From JANSWP01 sp041941305 (GTDB taxonomy: Bacteria; Bacteroidota; Bacteroidia; Chitinophagales; Saprospiraceae): a DNA stretch of 64,000 bases. Location of the stretch: assembly GCA_041941305.1 (NCBI GenBank), contig JBGTQJ010000014.1, positions 108,029 to 172,028 on the forward strand. Reading direction: 5' to 3'. Both the position numbers and the translations under genes were made by a program. The notes under the pieces were generated by a model, which was not told where the DNA came from, did no database searches, and was given only the letters and a program-made list of their open reading frames with translations. Of this stretch, positions 35,889-44,370 are shown in pieces. Each line of letters opens with the position of its first letter. The first letter of the stretch is position 1.

Positions 35889-38800
35889 TTACTCAATTAA
35901 TACAAACCCAGCCCAATCGTAGGGATCAAAAAAACGTTCACACATTTGCTTTTGGGTCAATCTAAATGCATCTGGAATGGTCATCTGTTCTTTAAGCCAA
36001 TTCTTATAAAAGGCTTTCATAAACTCCATTGTTTGCTTATCCGGTACCTGCCAAAGACTCATTATCAAATACTTTGCTCCTGCAATTTTAAATGCTCGCT
36101 GCAAGCCATACACACCCTCATTGCCTTCAATATCACCCAAACCAGTTTCACATGCAGAAAGCACGACCAATTCTGTATTTGACAAGTCCATTTGACTGAT
36201 TTCATATGCAGTGAGAATGCCATCCTCTCTTCCTTCCAGGGGTGGCTTCCCCTCCCAAACATGATTGCCACCAGCCATGATCAATCCAGAACGAATCATC
36301 GGATGCTCAGATATTTTAAATACCGGCTCTCTTTCTACTGCCACCTGCTTACTGCCTACTGACTCAGGATCGGGATAGAAATAACCATGCGTTGCAACAT
36401 GTAAAATGAGTGGAGATTTCCTGGTATGCCCCAGGCTTCTAAAAGATTCTTCTGTAGCATCCACACCAATTTTGGTAGTCGTTTTATAATTTGAAGCTTG
36501 AAGCACGGTAGCAATTGAGCTTACTTCTCTTTCAGTCCAGGGAAGAAAATTCCAGCCACCACCTCGGAGTGAACGATCCGTAAAGCCGAAACTCAATTCG
36601 CCACGGCTGGCATTTGTATAGGCTTCTGAATGTATATTATCAGCTGCGAATGCAAAGCTCGTACTATCAAAGTCAAATTCAACACCACCATATAAGACCA
36701 CCTCATCGCCTGTTTTTTCTCCCTTCTGTGGTATGACCAATTGCCGGGTGCTACCCACCTGAGAAAGCGAAAAATAATCACCAACCTTGGTTTCTAAGTC
36801 TATAGGAATAGCAGCCAAATTAATTCTATGAAGCAAACCAGAGGGTGAAAAATAGATGGTTTCGATTCCCTCCAATTCTTTTTCTAAAGGCTTCCAAATG
36901 AGCTCAAACAAGGTTTTTTTCGGTTTCCCAGACACCTCGACACCTCTTTGGGAATAGACATATAAATCATTTACATAATCTGCTCGTCGGGCTTGGTGTA
37001 GATTGAGCAAGGAATCGAGAGATTTTTCCTCAAATAAGGGAATGAATCGCGGCTTATTAGAATTGGGCTTTAAAAGCAGGGCGGCATACATCGTACCATC
37101 AGTAGGCTTTGGGTCCTGAACTTTGTAGTGGACAAATTCTATGGCGACTTCTTTTTCTTTTAAGCTGGCTTGTACTTCTTTCCAATTCACCTGTCGCAGG
37201 GCATCGCCATATTCAGAGACGGTTTGAGTAAGTTCTTTTTCAAGGGAGTTAACTTTTTCTTCCAGTTCGTCAATATTTCTTCGTTCTTCTTTAGGTTTTG
37301 TGTACAAGAATGCCAGACGACGTCGATTTATTTTTATCTCATCGTGGATATCTTTCGCTTGTACATTGTTTTCTGAAAGCCTGTTAATTCGGTTTACCGT
37401 ATTTAGTGATAAGCCTTTATAAAACAGGGCATTATCAAATGACAATTCGGAAAGGGATCCTATAGGGATGTTATTGGCAATTCGCTGCTGAGTAAGGTTG
37501 TAAACATTGGATAAATCCTGTTCAAATACCTTGGAATAAGCTAATAATTCTGCCTCAGACAGAAAGGTCATGCCTTCCGTTAATTTTGACTTTTGTTGAG
37601 TAATTATCTCATTCAAATACTGCTCGGTTTTCTCAAAATCCTGAAGGTTTTCAGAAACCTTTGCCAATGCTCCAATAGATTCTGCATATGCCTTGTGAGC
37701 TTTTCCGTAAACACTTGCTCGAATAGCTTTACTGTCCAAAAGAAATTTGGAAGCCTTTTCATTATCACCTGTGTTTTTCAGCAAAATTGCCCAATTGTGC
37801 AAAATGGAGGCATATTGATGATCTTTGTTTCCCAAGGCTTTTTCGATAATCCCTAAACTTTGCTGATACATTTCTTCAGCCACATTGTAATCCCCCATGT
37901 CACGATAAAAATTTCCTGCACTTTCAAGAATGGTTGCATAAGCCGGGTTTTCTTTACTGAGGTTGTTTTCAATGTCATTGAGACTTTCATTTAGCAACTT
38001 TTCTGCTTTTTCTAACCGACCTGTTTTCAAATATAACACTGCCAGATTCTGGAGAGCATTTGCTATGTTAGGATGTCCTTTTTCGTAAACTTTTTCTAAA
38101 AGATTAAGCCTTCTTTCCAGTAACATTTCTACTTTGTCTAATTGTCCCAATTCCCAATACAGAAAGGCCTGTTTCTTTATGAATCCCGCTTCATTTCGTT
38201 TTCCATTCAAGTGTCCGGGTTCCTTCCAATCCTTCATATATTCTAAAAAGATTGCTTCTGCTTTTTTGTATTCTCCCATTTCATAGTATAAACTAGCAAG
38301 GCGTTTTTTATGGACAACTACCATGCCCTGAGTTGGATTGATTTTCTCATATATTCGAATACTTTGTTTGTACAATTTTTCCGCCTTTTTATATTGCCCC
38401 ATAGTTCTGTACAAACTGCCCAAATTATTCACATTAGTTCCATACACACCATGGTCTTCACCATATAATTCTTTAGTAAGCGGCAGACATTCTAAAAAAT
38501 AGGCTTCTGACATTTCGTATTTAAAAATTCGATGACAGGTTACTGCTAAATTTGCCAGGGAATTTTCGTAATAAATATGTTTTTTACCATATACTCTTGC
38601 ACTAATCTCATGTCTTTCCAATAATACTTCCAATGCTTTTTCAAAATAAAAAAGTCGCCTATATGGAAGAGGTAGACTTGAAAGAATCCTATTATACCAA
38701 TTGTGTTCCTTGCCTAGTGCATGTTCAAAAACATCTTTTGCGGTTTCCAGATATTTTATGGCCTTCTCCAACTGGACATTTGACTTTTCTTCTTCATGGG

Positions 38801-39179
38801 TTAAATTAGTGTAATAAAACCCCAGGGTCCAGAGTATGTTGCCATATTCCGGCTCCTCTGACCATCTTTTTTCCATGATTTCCCTTGCTCTTTCAACTGT
38901 TAGAAGCGATTCCATCCTTTTTTCTGGAAAGCGCCTTAAAACTTGCCCTTTTTGATGCAGTACTTTTGCCAGATAATAATCTCTGTCTTCTAATCTTTCA
39001 TTGACAATTCGTTCAGCCTGCTCAATTATTTGAAAAGATGTGTCTACTTTTCTTTCTCTTAAAAGTTTTTTACTCAAGTCAATTAAACTATCAACTTCCT
39101 TAATCACAAGTGAATCTGTTAATTGTCCAATTACAAAAACAGGAAGACTTAAGAAGAAAAGAAAAGCTATCTTTTTCAT
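35889..39179 (-). CDS. Exported TPR-CHAT peptidase 1
   Basis: The 1096-aa protein has a signal peptide (MKKIAFLFFLSLPVFVIG-Q). A long array of tetratricopeptide units follows (about 50-560), many of the 42-residue kinesin-light-chain type such as YKKAEKLYKQSIRIYEKINP and LEKAEKLLNESLNDIEN. After a coiled linker comes a CHAT domain with catalytic His931 (LHVATHGYFY) and Cys1010 (VVLSACETGLGDIEG), ending WAGFVLIE. It is the first gene of the seven-gene minus-strand run; the next gene's start is 28 bp away. It diverges from the caspase gene at 39491 across a 311-bp region. Confidence 0.9.
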   Translation of the reverse strand: MKKIAFLFFLSLPVFVIGQLTDSLVIKEVDSLIDLSKKLLRERKVDTSFQIIEQAERIVNERLEDRDYYLAKVLHQKGQVLRRFPEKRMESLLTVERAREIMEKRWSEEPEYGNILWTLGFYYTNLTHEEEKSNVQLEKAIKYLETAKDVFEHALGKEHNWYNRILSSLPLPYRRLFYFEKALEVLLERHEISARVYGKKHIYYENSLANLAVTCHRIFKYEMSEAYFLECLPLTKELYGEDHGVYGTNVNNLGSLYRTMGQYKKAEKLYKQSIRIYEKINPTQGMVVVHKKRLASLYYEMGEYKKAEAIFLEYMKDWKEPGHLNGKRNEAGFIKKQAFLYWELGQLDKVEMLLERRLNLLEKVYEKGHPNIANALQNLAVLYLKTGRLEKAEKLLNESLNDIENNLSKENPAYATILESAGNFYRDMGDYNVAEEMYQQSLGIIEKALGNKDHQYASILHNWAILLKNTGDNEKASKFLLDSKAIRASVYGKAHKAYAESIGALAKVSENLQDFEKTEQYLNEIITQQKSKLTEGMTFLSEAELLAYSKVFEQDLSNVYNLTQQRIANNIPIGSLSELSFDNALFYKGLSLNTVNRINRLSENNVQAKDIHDEIKINRRRLAFLYTKPKEERRNIDELEEKVNSLEKELTQTVSEYGDALRQVNWKEVQASLKEKEVAIEFVHYKVQDPKPTDGTMYAALLLKPNSNKPRFIPLFEEKSLDSLLNLHQARRADYVNDLYVYSQRGVEVSGKPKKTLFELIWKPLEKELEGIETIYFSPSGLLHRINLAAIPIDLETKVGDYFSLSQVGSTRQLVIPQKGEKTGDEVVLYGGVEFDFDSTSFAFAADNIHSEAYTNASRGELSFGFTDRSLRGGGWNFLPWTEREVSSIATVLQASNYKTTTKIGVDATEESFRSLGHTRKSPLILHVATHGYFYPDPESVGSKQVAVEREPVFKISEHPMIRSGLIMAGGNHVWEGKPPLEGREDGILTAYEISQMDLSNTELVVLSACETGLGDIEGNEGVYGLQRAFKIAGAKYLIMSLWQVPDKQTMEFMKAFYKNWLKEQMTIPDAFRLTQKQMCERFFDPYDWAGFVLIE

Positions 39180-39457
39180 GGTTTAAGTTTTTTGGAAAAA
39201 AATAGAGTTTATCTCATAAAACTATTTTGACATAAACTTTAATAAATACCGGAAATGTTATGGGTAAGGGTAACCTATAAGAAGCTATTTGAATTTAGAT
39301 TTTTTCTCAGGTGATAAGAATTTTGCTGTCAGGCGAAGCTCATTTTTTGCCTCATAGCAGCGCTACGAGGCAAAAAATAGCTGAAGTATGACGGGAAAAG
39401 TCTCATTACATGTGGAAATAGTTAAACTCAAATAGCTTTTAAAAGAGAGAAATCAAA
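39180..39457. other. Divergent promoter region with hairpin
   Basis: The region lies between the CHAT run (minus) and the caspase gene at 39491 (plus). The repeat TTTTTTGCCTCATAGC (39343-39358) / GCTACGAGGCAAAAAA (39362-39377) forms a 16-bp stem with one mismatch and a 3-nt loop, and AGCT flanks it on both sides. No coding potential was seen. Because both genes point away from it, it is more likely a regulatory structure or mobile-repeat relic than a terminator. Confidence 0.5.
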
Positions 39458-39465
39458 TATCTTTG
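39458..39465 (+). promoter_or_regulatory. -7 element of the caspase gene at 39491
   Basis: TATCTTTG matches TAnnTTTG and lies 25 bp before the ATG. No TTG is found at the expected -33 distance. Confidence 0.4.
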
Positions 39466-39490
39466 GTATTATAGATCAAAAAATCAAGTT

Positions 39491-41464
39491 ATGGGGTTAT
39501 CGCGACCAGTTATAACTCAAATTTACCTTTTTTTCTTCGTTTTTCAAATAGCCGGCTTTTCACAGGCTTCCTCCAATAAATTGGCGCTCAGCATTGCTAT
39601 CAGTCAATATGCAGAAGACTCCGGTTGGTCATCCTTAAATGCATATAATGACATTCCGCTAATTCGCCATGCCTTGATCCAACAGGGTTTTAAAGCCGAA
39701 AACATTTTCAGTCTGGAAAATGAACTGGCAAGCCGGGAGGGTATTTTGAAAGCGATTGAAAGTCAATTGATTCAAAAAGCCAGGCGGGGCGACCTCGTGT
39801 ATTTTCACTTTAGCGGGCATGGTCAACAAGTACAAGATAACAATGGTGATGAACTGGACGGACTGGATGAGGCGATCGTGCCTTTTGATTCTCAATTGCG
39901 CTATGAAAAAGGAGTATACGAGGGAGAAAATTTGATAAGAGACGAAGAATTAGGGAAAATACTGTTGCGACTAAGGAAAAAATTGGGAAGGAAAGGACAG
40001 GTCATCGTCATCCTGGACGCTTGCCATTCCGGAACAGGTACAAGGGGTTATCGAACCGCCAGAGGAACAGATATTGTAATGGCGGATAGTATGTTTCTGA
40101 AGGAATTTCAAAATACAAAAGAAAAGGTCCATTATGAAGAAGCCTTTGGGAAAAATCAAAAGAATTTGGCGCCTATGGTTGCTTTTTTTGGTTCCAGTGC
40201 CCATCAGTTGAATTACGAGACCATTACTGACAATGGACAATATGTAGGCTCCCTGAGCTATGCTTTTAGCCGTGCTTTTTCAGAAGCCAGGAAAGAAGAC
40301 TCCTTTCAGGCTGTTTTTGAAAAAATAAAACTATTGATGACGACGCTTGTCCCCGGACAAAATCCTCAAGCAGAAGGTAATTTGAACAGAACCATTTCAG
40401 AAGGCAAATTGCTGGGCAAGGCGACCTACTTCAAATTATGTGAAAATGGGTGGATAGATGAACAACAAGTATGCATGAATGGTGGAACTTTGGCTGGCGT
40501 ATTTGAAGGATCAACTGTCCATTTCCACCAACCTGATACCAGATATCCCAAAGACCATGCTCCAATTTCAACGGGAAAAGTGATTCGTGCAACTCCTTTT
40601 TCTTCAATCGTCCAATTGGAAACGGTTTTAGAAGCTTCCGTCGCTCAGGAAGCCTGGATATTTATTCACAATCGACATTTTGGGGAAATAAAAGTAGGAT
40701 TGCAATTGGATATAAAGGATGTAGCGCTGAAAAATTCCCTTGTGGAAAAAATAGAAGCATTCCCAGTCATCAAACTCGTTGAAGAAAAAGCAGATTTAAT
40801 CCTGAAATCACAAACCGATTCAGGCAGTCGTGGTTCCATTCAATTGATTGCCTCAACGGAGCAAATAATTTATGAAGCCACCAAGATCAAAAATAGGGTG
40901 GTTCTAGCCAATCGAATTATCAAAAAAATACTGGATCATATTCAAGCCAAATTTTTGAGAAATTTTGAAATGAAAAATGGATGGTTGGATGTGAGAATGG
41001 AACTAATCCCAATTGGCAAATCGCTTGACCGTCAAAATCATAGTGCTTTTCAGGTTTCAGATACCTTCCAAATTCGAGTCAGCAATCATGGTTTTTCTGG
41101 CGCTTATTATGCTATCCTGGATATCCAGCCTGACAATAAAATCAACTCTGTCATACCCTTGAGAGGAGATACCAGAACCCCCGAGGAATATTATTTGCCC
41201 TCTGGAGAAAGCTATGTGATTGAGACCAATTTCATTATAGCACCACCCTATGGAACTGAAGTATTAAAATTGATTGCCACCAAAAGTCCCATGAACCTGG
41301 GTGCCATCACCAGAGGTGAAAACATTGATGAAAACCCGCACCCTTTTGAACAAATATTTAAGCATTCCTATTTCTATGAAACTCGCGGCCAGGATACTCA
41401 AAATTTCAGCATTTCCCCTGTTTTAAGTATTGATACCGTGGTCTTTGAAATAGTTGAAAAATAA
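39491..41464 (+). CDS. Exported caspase-family (C14) peptidase with DUF4384-like C-terminus, copy 1
   Basis: The 657-aa protein has a hydrophobic N-terminus (about 8-24) consistent with a signal peptide. The caspase p20-type domain (about 30-260) contains the dyad His110 (FHFSGHGQQVQD) and Cys178 (VILDACHSGTG). The C-terminal region, with PSGESYVIETNFIIAPPYGT and EVLKLIATKSP, resembles DUF4384, a domain often attached to bacterial caspase-like proteins. Orthocaspases and metacaspases usually cut after Arg/Lys; specificity cannot be read here. It is followed by a convergent small lipoprotein gene. Its paralogue is at 57071. Confidence 0.88.
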   Translation: MGLSRPVITQIYLFFFVFQIAGFSQASSNKLALSIAISQYAEDSGWSSLNAYNDIPLIRHALIQQGFKAENIFSLENELASREGILKAIESQLIQKARRGDLVYFHFSGHGQQVQDNNGDELDGLDEAIVPFDSQLRYEKGVYEGENLIRDEELGKILLRLRKKLGRKGQVIVILDACHSGTGTRGYRTARGTDIVMADSMFLKEFQNTKEKVHYEEAFGKNQKNLAPMVAFFGSSAHQLNYETITDNGQYVGSLSYAFSRAFSEARKEDSFQAVFEKIKLLMTTLVPGQNPQAEGNLNRTISEGKLLGKATYFKLCENGWIDEQQVCMNGGTLAGVFEGSTVHFHQPDTRYPKDHAPISTGKVIRATPFSSIVQLETVLEASVAQEAWIFIHNRHFGEIKVGLQLDIKDVALKNSLVEKIEAFPVIKLVEEKADLILKSQTDSGSRGSIQLIASTEQIIYEATKIKNRVVLANRIIKKILDHIQAKFLRNFEMKNGWLDVRMELIPIGKSLDRQNHSAFQVSDTFQIRVSNHGFSGAYYAILDIQPDNKINSVIPLRGDTRTPEEYYLPSGESYVIETNFIIAPPYGTEVLKLIATKSPMNLGAITRGENIDENPHPFEQIFKHSYFYETRGQDTQNFSISPVLSIDTVVFEIVEK

Positions 41465-41470
41465 AAACAC

Positions 41471-41504
41471 ATCAGCGAGCCGCATTGCAATGCGGCTCGC
41501 TGAT
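41471..41504. terminator. 34-bp perfect palindrome
   Basis: ATCAGCGAGCCGCATTG directly abuts its exact complement, seven bases after the caspase stop. The core GAGCCGCATT matches the hairpin at 5948-5999, suggesting a recurrent terminator or repeat family in this genome. Confidence 0.6.
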
Positions 41505-41542
41505 ATAAAAAAACAAAACCCAACCGCTAAGCGATTGGGTTT
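41505..41542 (-). terminator. Rho-independent terminator of the lipoprotein gene
   Basis: On the minus strand AAACCCAATCGC (41531-41542) pairs with GCGGTTGGGTTT (41516-41527), with one mismatch and a 3-nt loop, followed by a T-rich tract (TTTTGTTTTTTT with the stem end). It ends the convergent gene at 41588-42025. Confidence 0.7.
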
Positions 41543-41587
41543 GCGACACTGGTTTTGTCTCGATTTAGGTTCAACACACTTTGAATA

Positions 41588-42025
41588 TTAATTATGTTCC
41601 ACATCTTCATTGTCTTGAGTAGCACAAATTAGTCTTTCCGGGTTTACCCTCATCATGACATAAATCGGTGAACCTTCCAAACAACAGGCAACGCTGCCGA
41701 ACTGAACTTCACAAGTTTCATTCGCGAGGATTTGCAAGCGATTGCTGTACTCCTCAATAAAACCAGCGCAGTCATTTAGTCTACATTGACCAGCTACATC
41801 AATTTTCTCAGAAAATGCTTGTTCATTGATTAGTGGAATGTCGGGTGGTGGCGCTTCGTAAATTCTAAATTGGAGGTTCTCCTTTTCAATGCCATTTAAA
41901 GTTGTTCCATTCGTTTCACGATCAAAATCTTCCAGGTGATCCAATTGTTGGATGTTCTCCTTTTCACAGGCTATCAAAAAGAATAAAGCGAAGATGGGAA
42001 GGAAAATTTGAATGTTCTTTTTCAT
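41588..42025 (-). CDS. Small Cys-rich lipoprotein, copy 1
   Basis: The 145-aa product has a lipoprotein signal (MKKNIQIFLPIFALFFLIAC) with the lipobox LIAC, giving lipid-modified Cys20 followed by EKEN. The mature part has several Cys residues (CRLNDC; TCEVQFGSVACC; LIC). The segment ETCEVQFGSVACCLEGSPIYVMM matches GTCEIQFGEVECMMDGAIVYAML in the lipoprotein at 54315, so they are homologous. Function unknown. It is convergent to the caspase gene at 39491, just as the second copy is convergent to the caspase at 51686. Confidence 0.75.
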   Translation of the reverse strand: MKKNIQIFLPIFALFFLIACEKENIQQLDHLEDFDRETNGTTLNGIEKENLQFRIYEAPPPDIPLINEQAFSEKIDVAGQCRLNDCAGFIEEYSNRLQILANETCEVQFGSVACCLEGSPIYVMMRVNPERLICATQDNEDVEHN

Positions 42026-42282
42026 GACTTTAAGTTTTAGAGTTTAGAAAATGATTTGGTTTTTTATGTTGTTTGCTAACTCTATTTTGTAACCATGAAA
42101 AAGGATACCCTTCAAGGCTATTTTTTCCAAAAAACCTTGATACAACCAGAACTACTTTCTTAATGATTTTGAAAAAATAACCAGATTACAGATTTGCCCA
42201 TTAGCTGGTTAGATTTATAGACAAGAAACGATACTAAGAACGCTGATTTTTACATACCCATATTCATCCGAGTCTTACGAAA

Positions 42283-42364
42283 AACCTGTTAGGTTGAACT
42301 TAGGCAAAAGAACTGCTAGGGTTTTTACATTCCCTATTTATTTCTTTGGACAACCTAACAGGTT
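42283..42364. repeat. 82-bp palindromic intergenic element, copy 2
   Basis: It has the same 14-bp arms (AACCTGTTAGGTTG 42283-42296 / 42351-42364) and 54-nt interior as the copy at 12268-12349. Here the arm pairing extends two more bases on each side (AAAACC / GGTTTT). Confidence 0.7.
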
Positions 42365-42396
42365 TTGAGGACAAGTAATGACATAAAGACTTGTGG

Positions 42397-42504
42397 ACAA
42401 AATTCCCCCTCAGCCCTATCGGGCAGCTCCCCCAGTGGAGCACAGTTTGTTTACTTATATGCTCCACTGGGGGAGCTGTCCGCAGGACTGAGGGGGAATT
42501 TGTC
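42397..42504. repeat. 108-bp imperfect inverted repeat (MITE-like)
   Basis: Arms of about 45 bases (42397-42442 and 42460-42504) share ATTCCCCCTCAG and CAGCTCCCCCAGTGGAGCA with a few mismatches and enclose a 17-nt A/T-rich loop. The form (long arms, short loop, intergenic, non-coding) suggests a small non-autonomous element or a dispersed repeat. No target-site duplication was recognised. Confidence 0.6.
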
Positions 42505-42612
42505 TGTATTATGCTACCGGGTAACCTATTTCGAATTACTCAAATTAAATTCCTGGATACGTTATACGTAAATTGAATTAGTAATCTATAGTGGTTTACT
42601 ATGATGCTTAAT

Positions 42613-42650
42613 CAGGGATGCTTTTTGGAAATGGGGCATCCCTGTTTTTT
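42613..42650 (+). terminator. Orphan intrinsic terminator
   Basis: CAGGGATGC (42613-42621) and GCATCCCTG (42636-42644) form a perfect 9-bp stem followed by six T residues. No plus-strand gene ends near it, so it may end a small RNA or act as an attenuator before the protease gene at 42755. Confidence 0.65.
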
Positions 42651-42678
42651 CAAGGACAAGGTCAAGGTCAAGGTCAAG
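42650..42678 (+). repeat. Short AAGGTC tandem repeat
   Basis: About four units of a 6-bp word (CAAGGACAAGGTCAAGGTCA...) directly follow the terminator. Confidence 0.55.
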
Positions 42679-42716
42679 TTCTTGGGTCATTTTTAGAAAA
42701 ATAATTTCTAAAGAAT

Positions 42717-42724
42717 TAAATTTG
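42717..42724 (+). promoter_or_regulatory. -7 element of the serine protease gene
   Basis: TAAATTTG matches TAnnTTTG, 30 bp before the ATG at 42755. No -33 TTG at the usual spacing. Confidence 0.4.
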
Positions 42725-42754
42725 AATAAGAACTTATCTAATAAAAACTAAAAT

Positions 42755-44242
42755 ATGAATCGCTTACCCTTTGTGCTATGTTTTTTGCTGAGCTTTCCTT
42801 TTTGCTCAATCAGTCAAAATGACATCAATCCCCTGGAAAAAGCACTCACCAGTGTGGTCACCGTAGCCATTTATGATTTGAGTGAACAAGACCAGGCTTT
42901 TGGCTTTGGAGAAGAAGAATCTATTTCGATGAGAGCTTATCAAAAGTCATTGGATTTATCTGGTTCCGCGACTTCGGGTTCTGGATTTGCGATTGAATAC
43001 AATGGACAACTCTACATTGTAACCAATGCCCATGTCATCGATGGTGCAATGGATAAAGTGGGGTCGATTAAAGCTTTCAGCGTAGGAGGTAAAGACTATG
43101 TTGTTAGAATAGTTGGGGGAGATAGTTTTTACGATTTGGCAGTATTGGCTTTCGAAGGGGAGCAACCAGGGGAAGAATTGCAGCCCATCGCTTTTGCAAA
43201 AGAACCTTCCAAATTGACCGAACGGGTTTTTGCTATCGGTAATCCACTTGGAAAATACCCTTATAGCATCACTGATGGTATCGTTAGCGGCAAGAACCGC
43301 CTGTATCAAAATCCCACAACTGGGAAGTTTGGCTTTCTGCAACATACAGCTACCGTTTCCTGGGGCAATAGCGGCGGTCCATTGGTCAATCAAAATGGAG
43401 AAGTGGTGGGCGTAAATGCATGGATAGGTACTGGCGTTCGCGACAATCAGGCCTATGTCTTTTCTCAACTGAATTTTGCGATAGAAGGGGATTTGACACA
43501 AAGACTGATCAAGGAAATTATTGAAAATGAAGGACGGGTAAAACGCAATTTCCTCGGAATTGAATTCGCCACCAGATTAGACATGTATGGCGTCGAATCG
43601 CCTCCTTTCATCAATGCAATTTTAGAAGATACACCTACATTAGAAGCCCTCAAAGACAAAATAGGCTATTACATCAAATCCATCAACGAAGAGCCCGTTC
43701 GAACCTTGCAGGATATATTGAGGGTAATGGAGCAAAGCAAACCAGGCGAAACGGTTCAATTGAGTTTACAAAAGGATTTGCCAAACAATCAAGGTGGATT
43801 AAACTTTCTAAAATCTGAAAAAGTAAGCCTTTCTGGAAGTGAATTGAGTGTTCAAAAACTGGAAAGCATCGCCCATTATTTCTTCAAACATTATTCGGAT
43901 TACGACCTACAGGAACAAAATCAACAAGCAACTTTAAACGCCAAAACCTCCAAACCGAAGCCTCGCCTGGAGCGCATGCAAATCGAGGATGCCAAGACCA
44001 TTTTCAGCATGTCTGCCGGTAACCCCAATTATGAAGTCGTCGCATCCGGTGTACTGGACAAATGGGGTCGCGGTACCTTGTACCGTGTACAGTCAGCCAG
44101 AGACTTGGGGACCATCATTCGCATGTCTTCACTGGAAGGGCATTTAAGCGCCGGTGTTTTGTCCGAAAACAAGGAAGTAGAGAATGTCCGATTTTACTTA
44201 CAGGATAACGATTTTAATGAACTACGTGTATTGTATTATTGA
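42755..44242 (+). CDS. Exported HtrA-like trypsin-family serine protease
   Basis: The 495-aa protein has a signal peptide (MNRLPFVLCFLLSFPFCSIS-Q) and an S1C-type domain with the full triad: His93 (VTNAHVID), Asp127 (YDLAVL) and Ser206 (WGNSGGPL). Together with the IGNPLG motif this fits the HtrA/DegP group. A PDZ-like segment follows (about 255-345, with YYIKSINEEPVRTLQDILRV). The C-terminal 150 residues are unassigned. HtrA proteins degrade or process misfolded envelope proteins and trigger regulated proteolysis. Its place between caspase genes suggests a role in the same proteolytic network, but it has its own promoter element. Confidence 0.85.
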   Translation: MNRLPFVLCFLLSFPFCSISQNDINPLEKALTSVVTVAIYDLSEQDQAFGFGEEESISMRAYQKSLDLSGSATSGSGFAIEYNGQLYIVTNAHVIDGAMDKVGSIKAFSVGGKDYVVRIVGGDSFYDLAVLAFEGEQPGEELQPIAFAKEPSKLTERVFAIGNPLGKYPYSITDGIVSGKNRLYQNPTTGKFGFLQHTATVSWGNSGGPLVNQNGEVVGVNAWIGTGVRDNQAYVFSQLNFAIEGDLTQRLIKEIIENEGRVKRNFLGIEFATRLDMYGVESPPFINAILEDTPTLEALKDKIGYYIKSINEEPVRTLQDILRVMEQSKPGETVQLSLQKDLPNNQGGLNFLKSEKVSLSGSELSVQKLESIAHYFFKHYSDYDLQEQNQQATLNAKTSKPKPRLERMQIEDAKTIFSMSAGNPNYEVVASGVLDKWGRGTLYRVQSARDLGTIIRMSSLEGHLSAGVLSENKEVENVRFYLQDNDFNELRVLYY

Positions 44243-44370
44243 TAACCTGGTATACACTTGTCGTTGTTTTTCAGTACATTAGTGAATTGTTTCCTGGAAA
44301 AAGGAAATTAGTTTGTACTTCTTGTCCTTGGCACATCTACTTTTTAAGGCTTTGCTTCAAAAATCTGATT

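Larger units (their letters stand above)
42026..42716. other. Long gene-free region with repeats and a plus-strand terminator
   Basis: About 690 bp without a supported gene. It contains a second copy of the 82-bp palindromic element (42283-42364), a 108-bp imperfect inverted repeat (42397-42504), an intrinsic terminator (42613-42650) and a short AAGGTC tandem repeat (42650-42678). Frames at 42365-42576 lie within the inverted repeat and are not credible genes. Confidence 0.7.

Noticed and set aside
29446..39179. CHAT genes as part of a type III-E CRISPR or a gasdermin operon
   Set aside because: No cas genes or CRISPR repeats and no gasdermin-like small gene were seen next to the CHAT genes, and the CHAT proteins have signal peptides.
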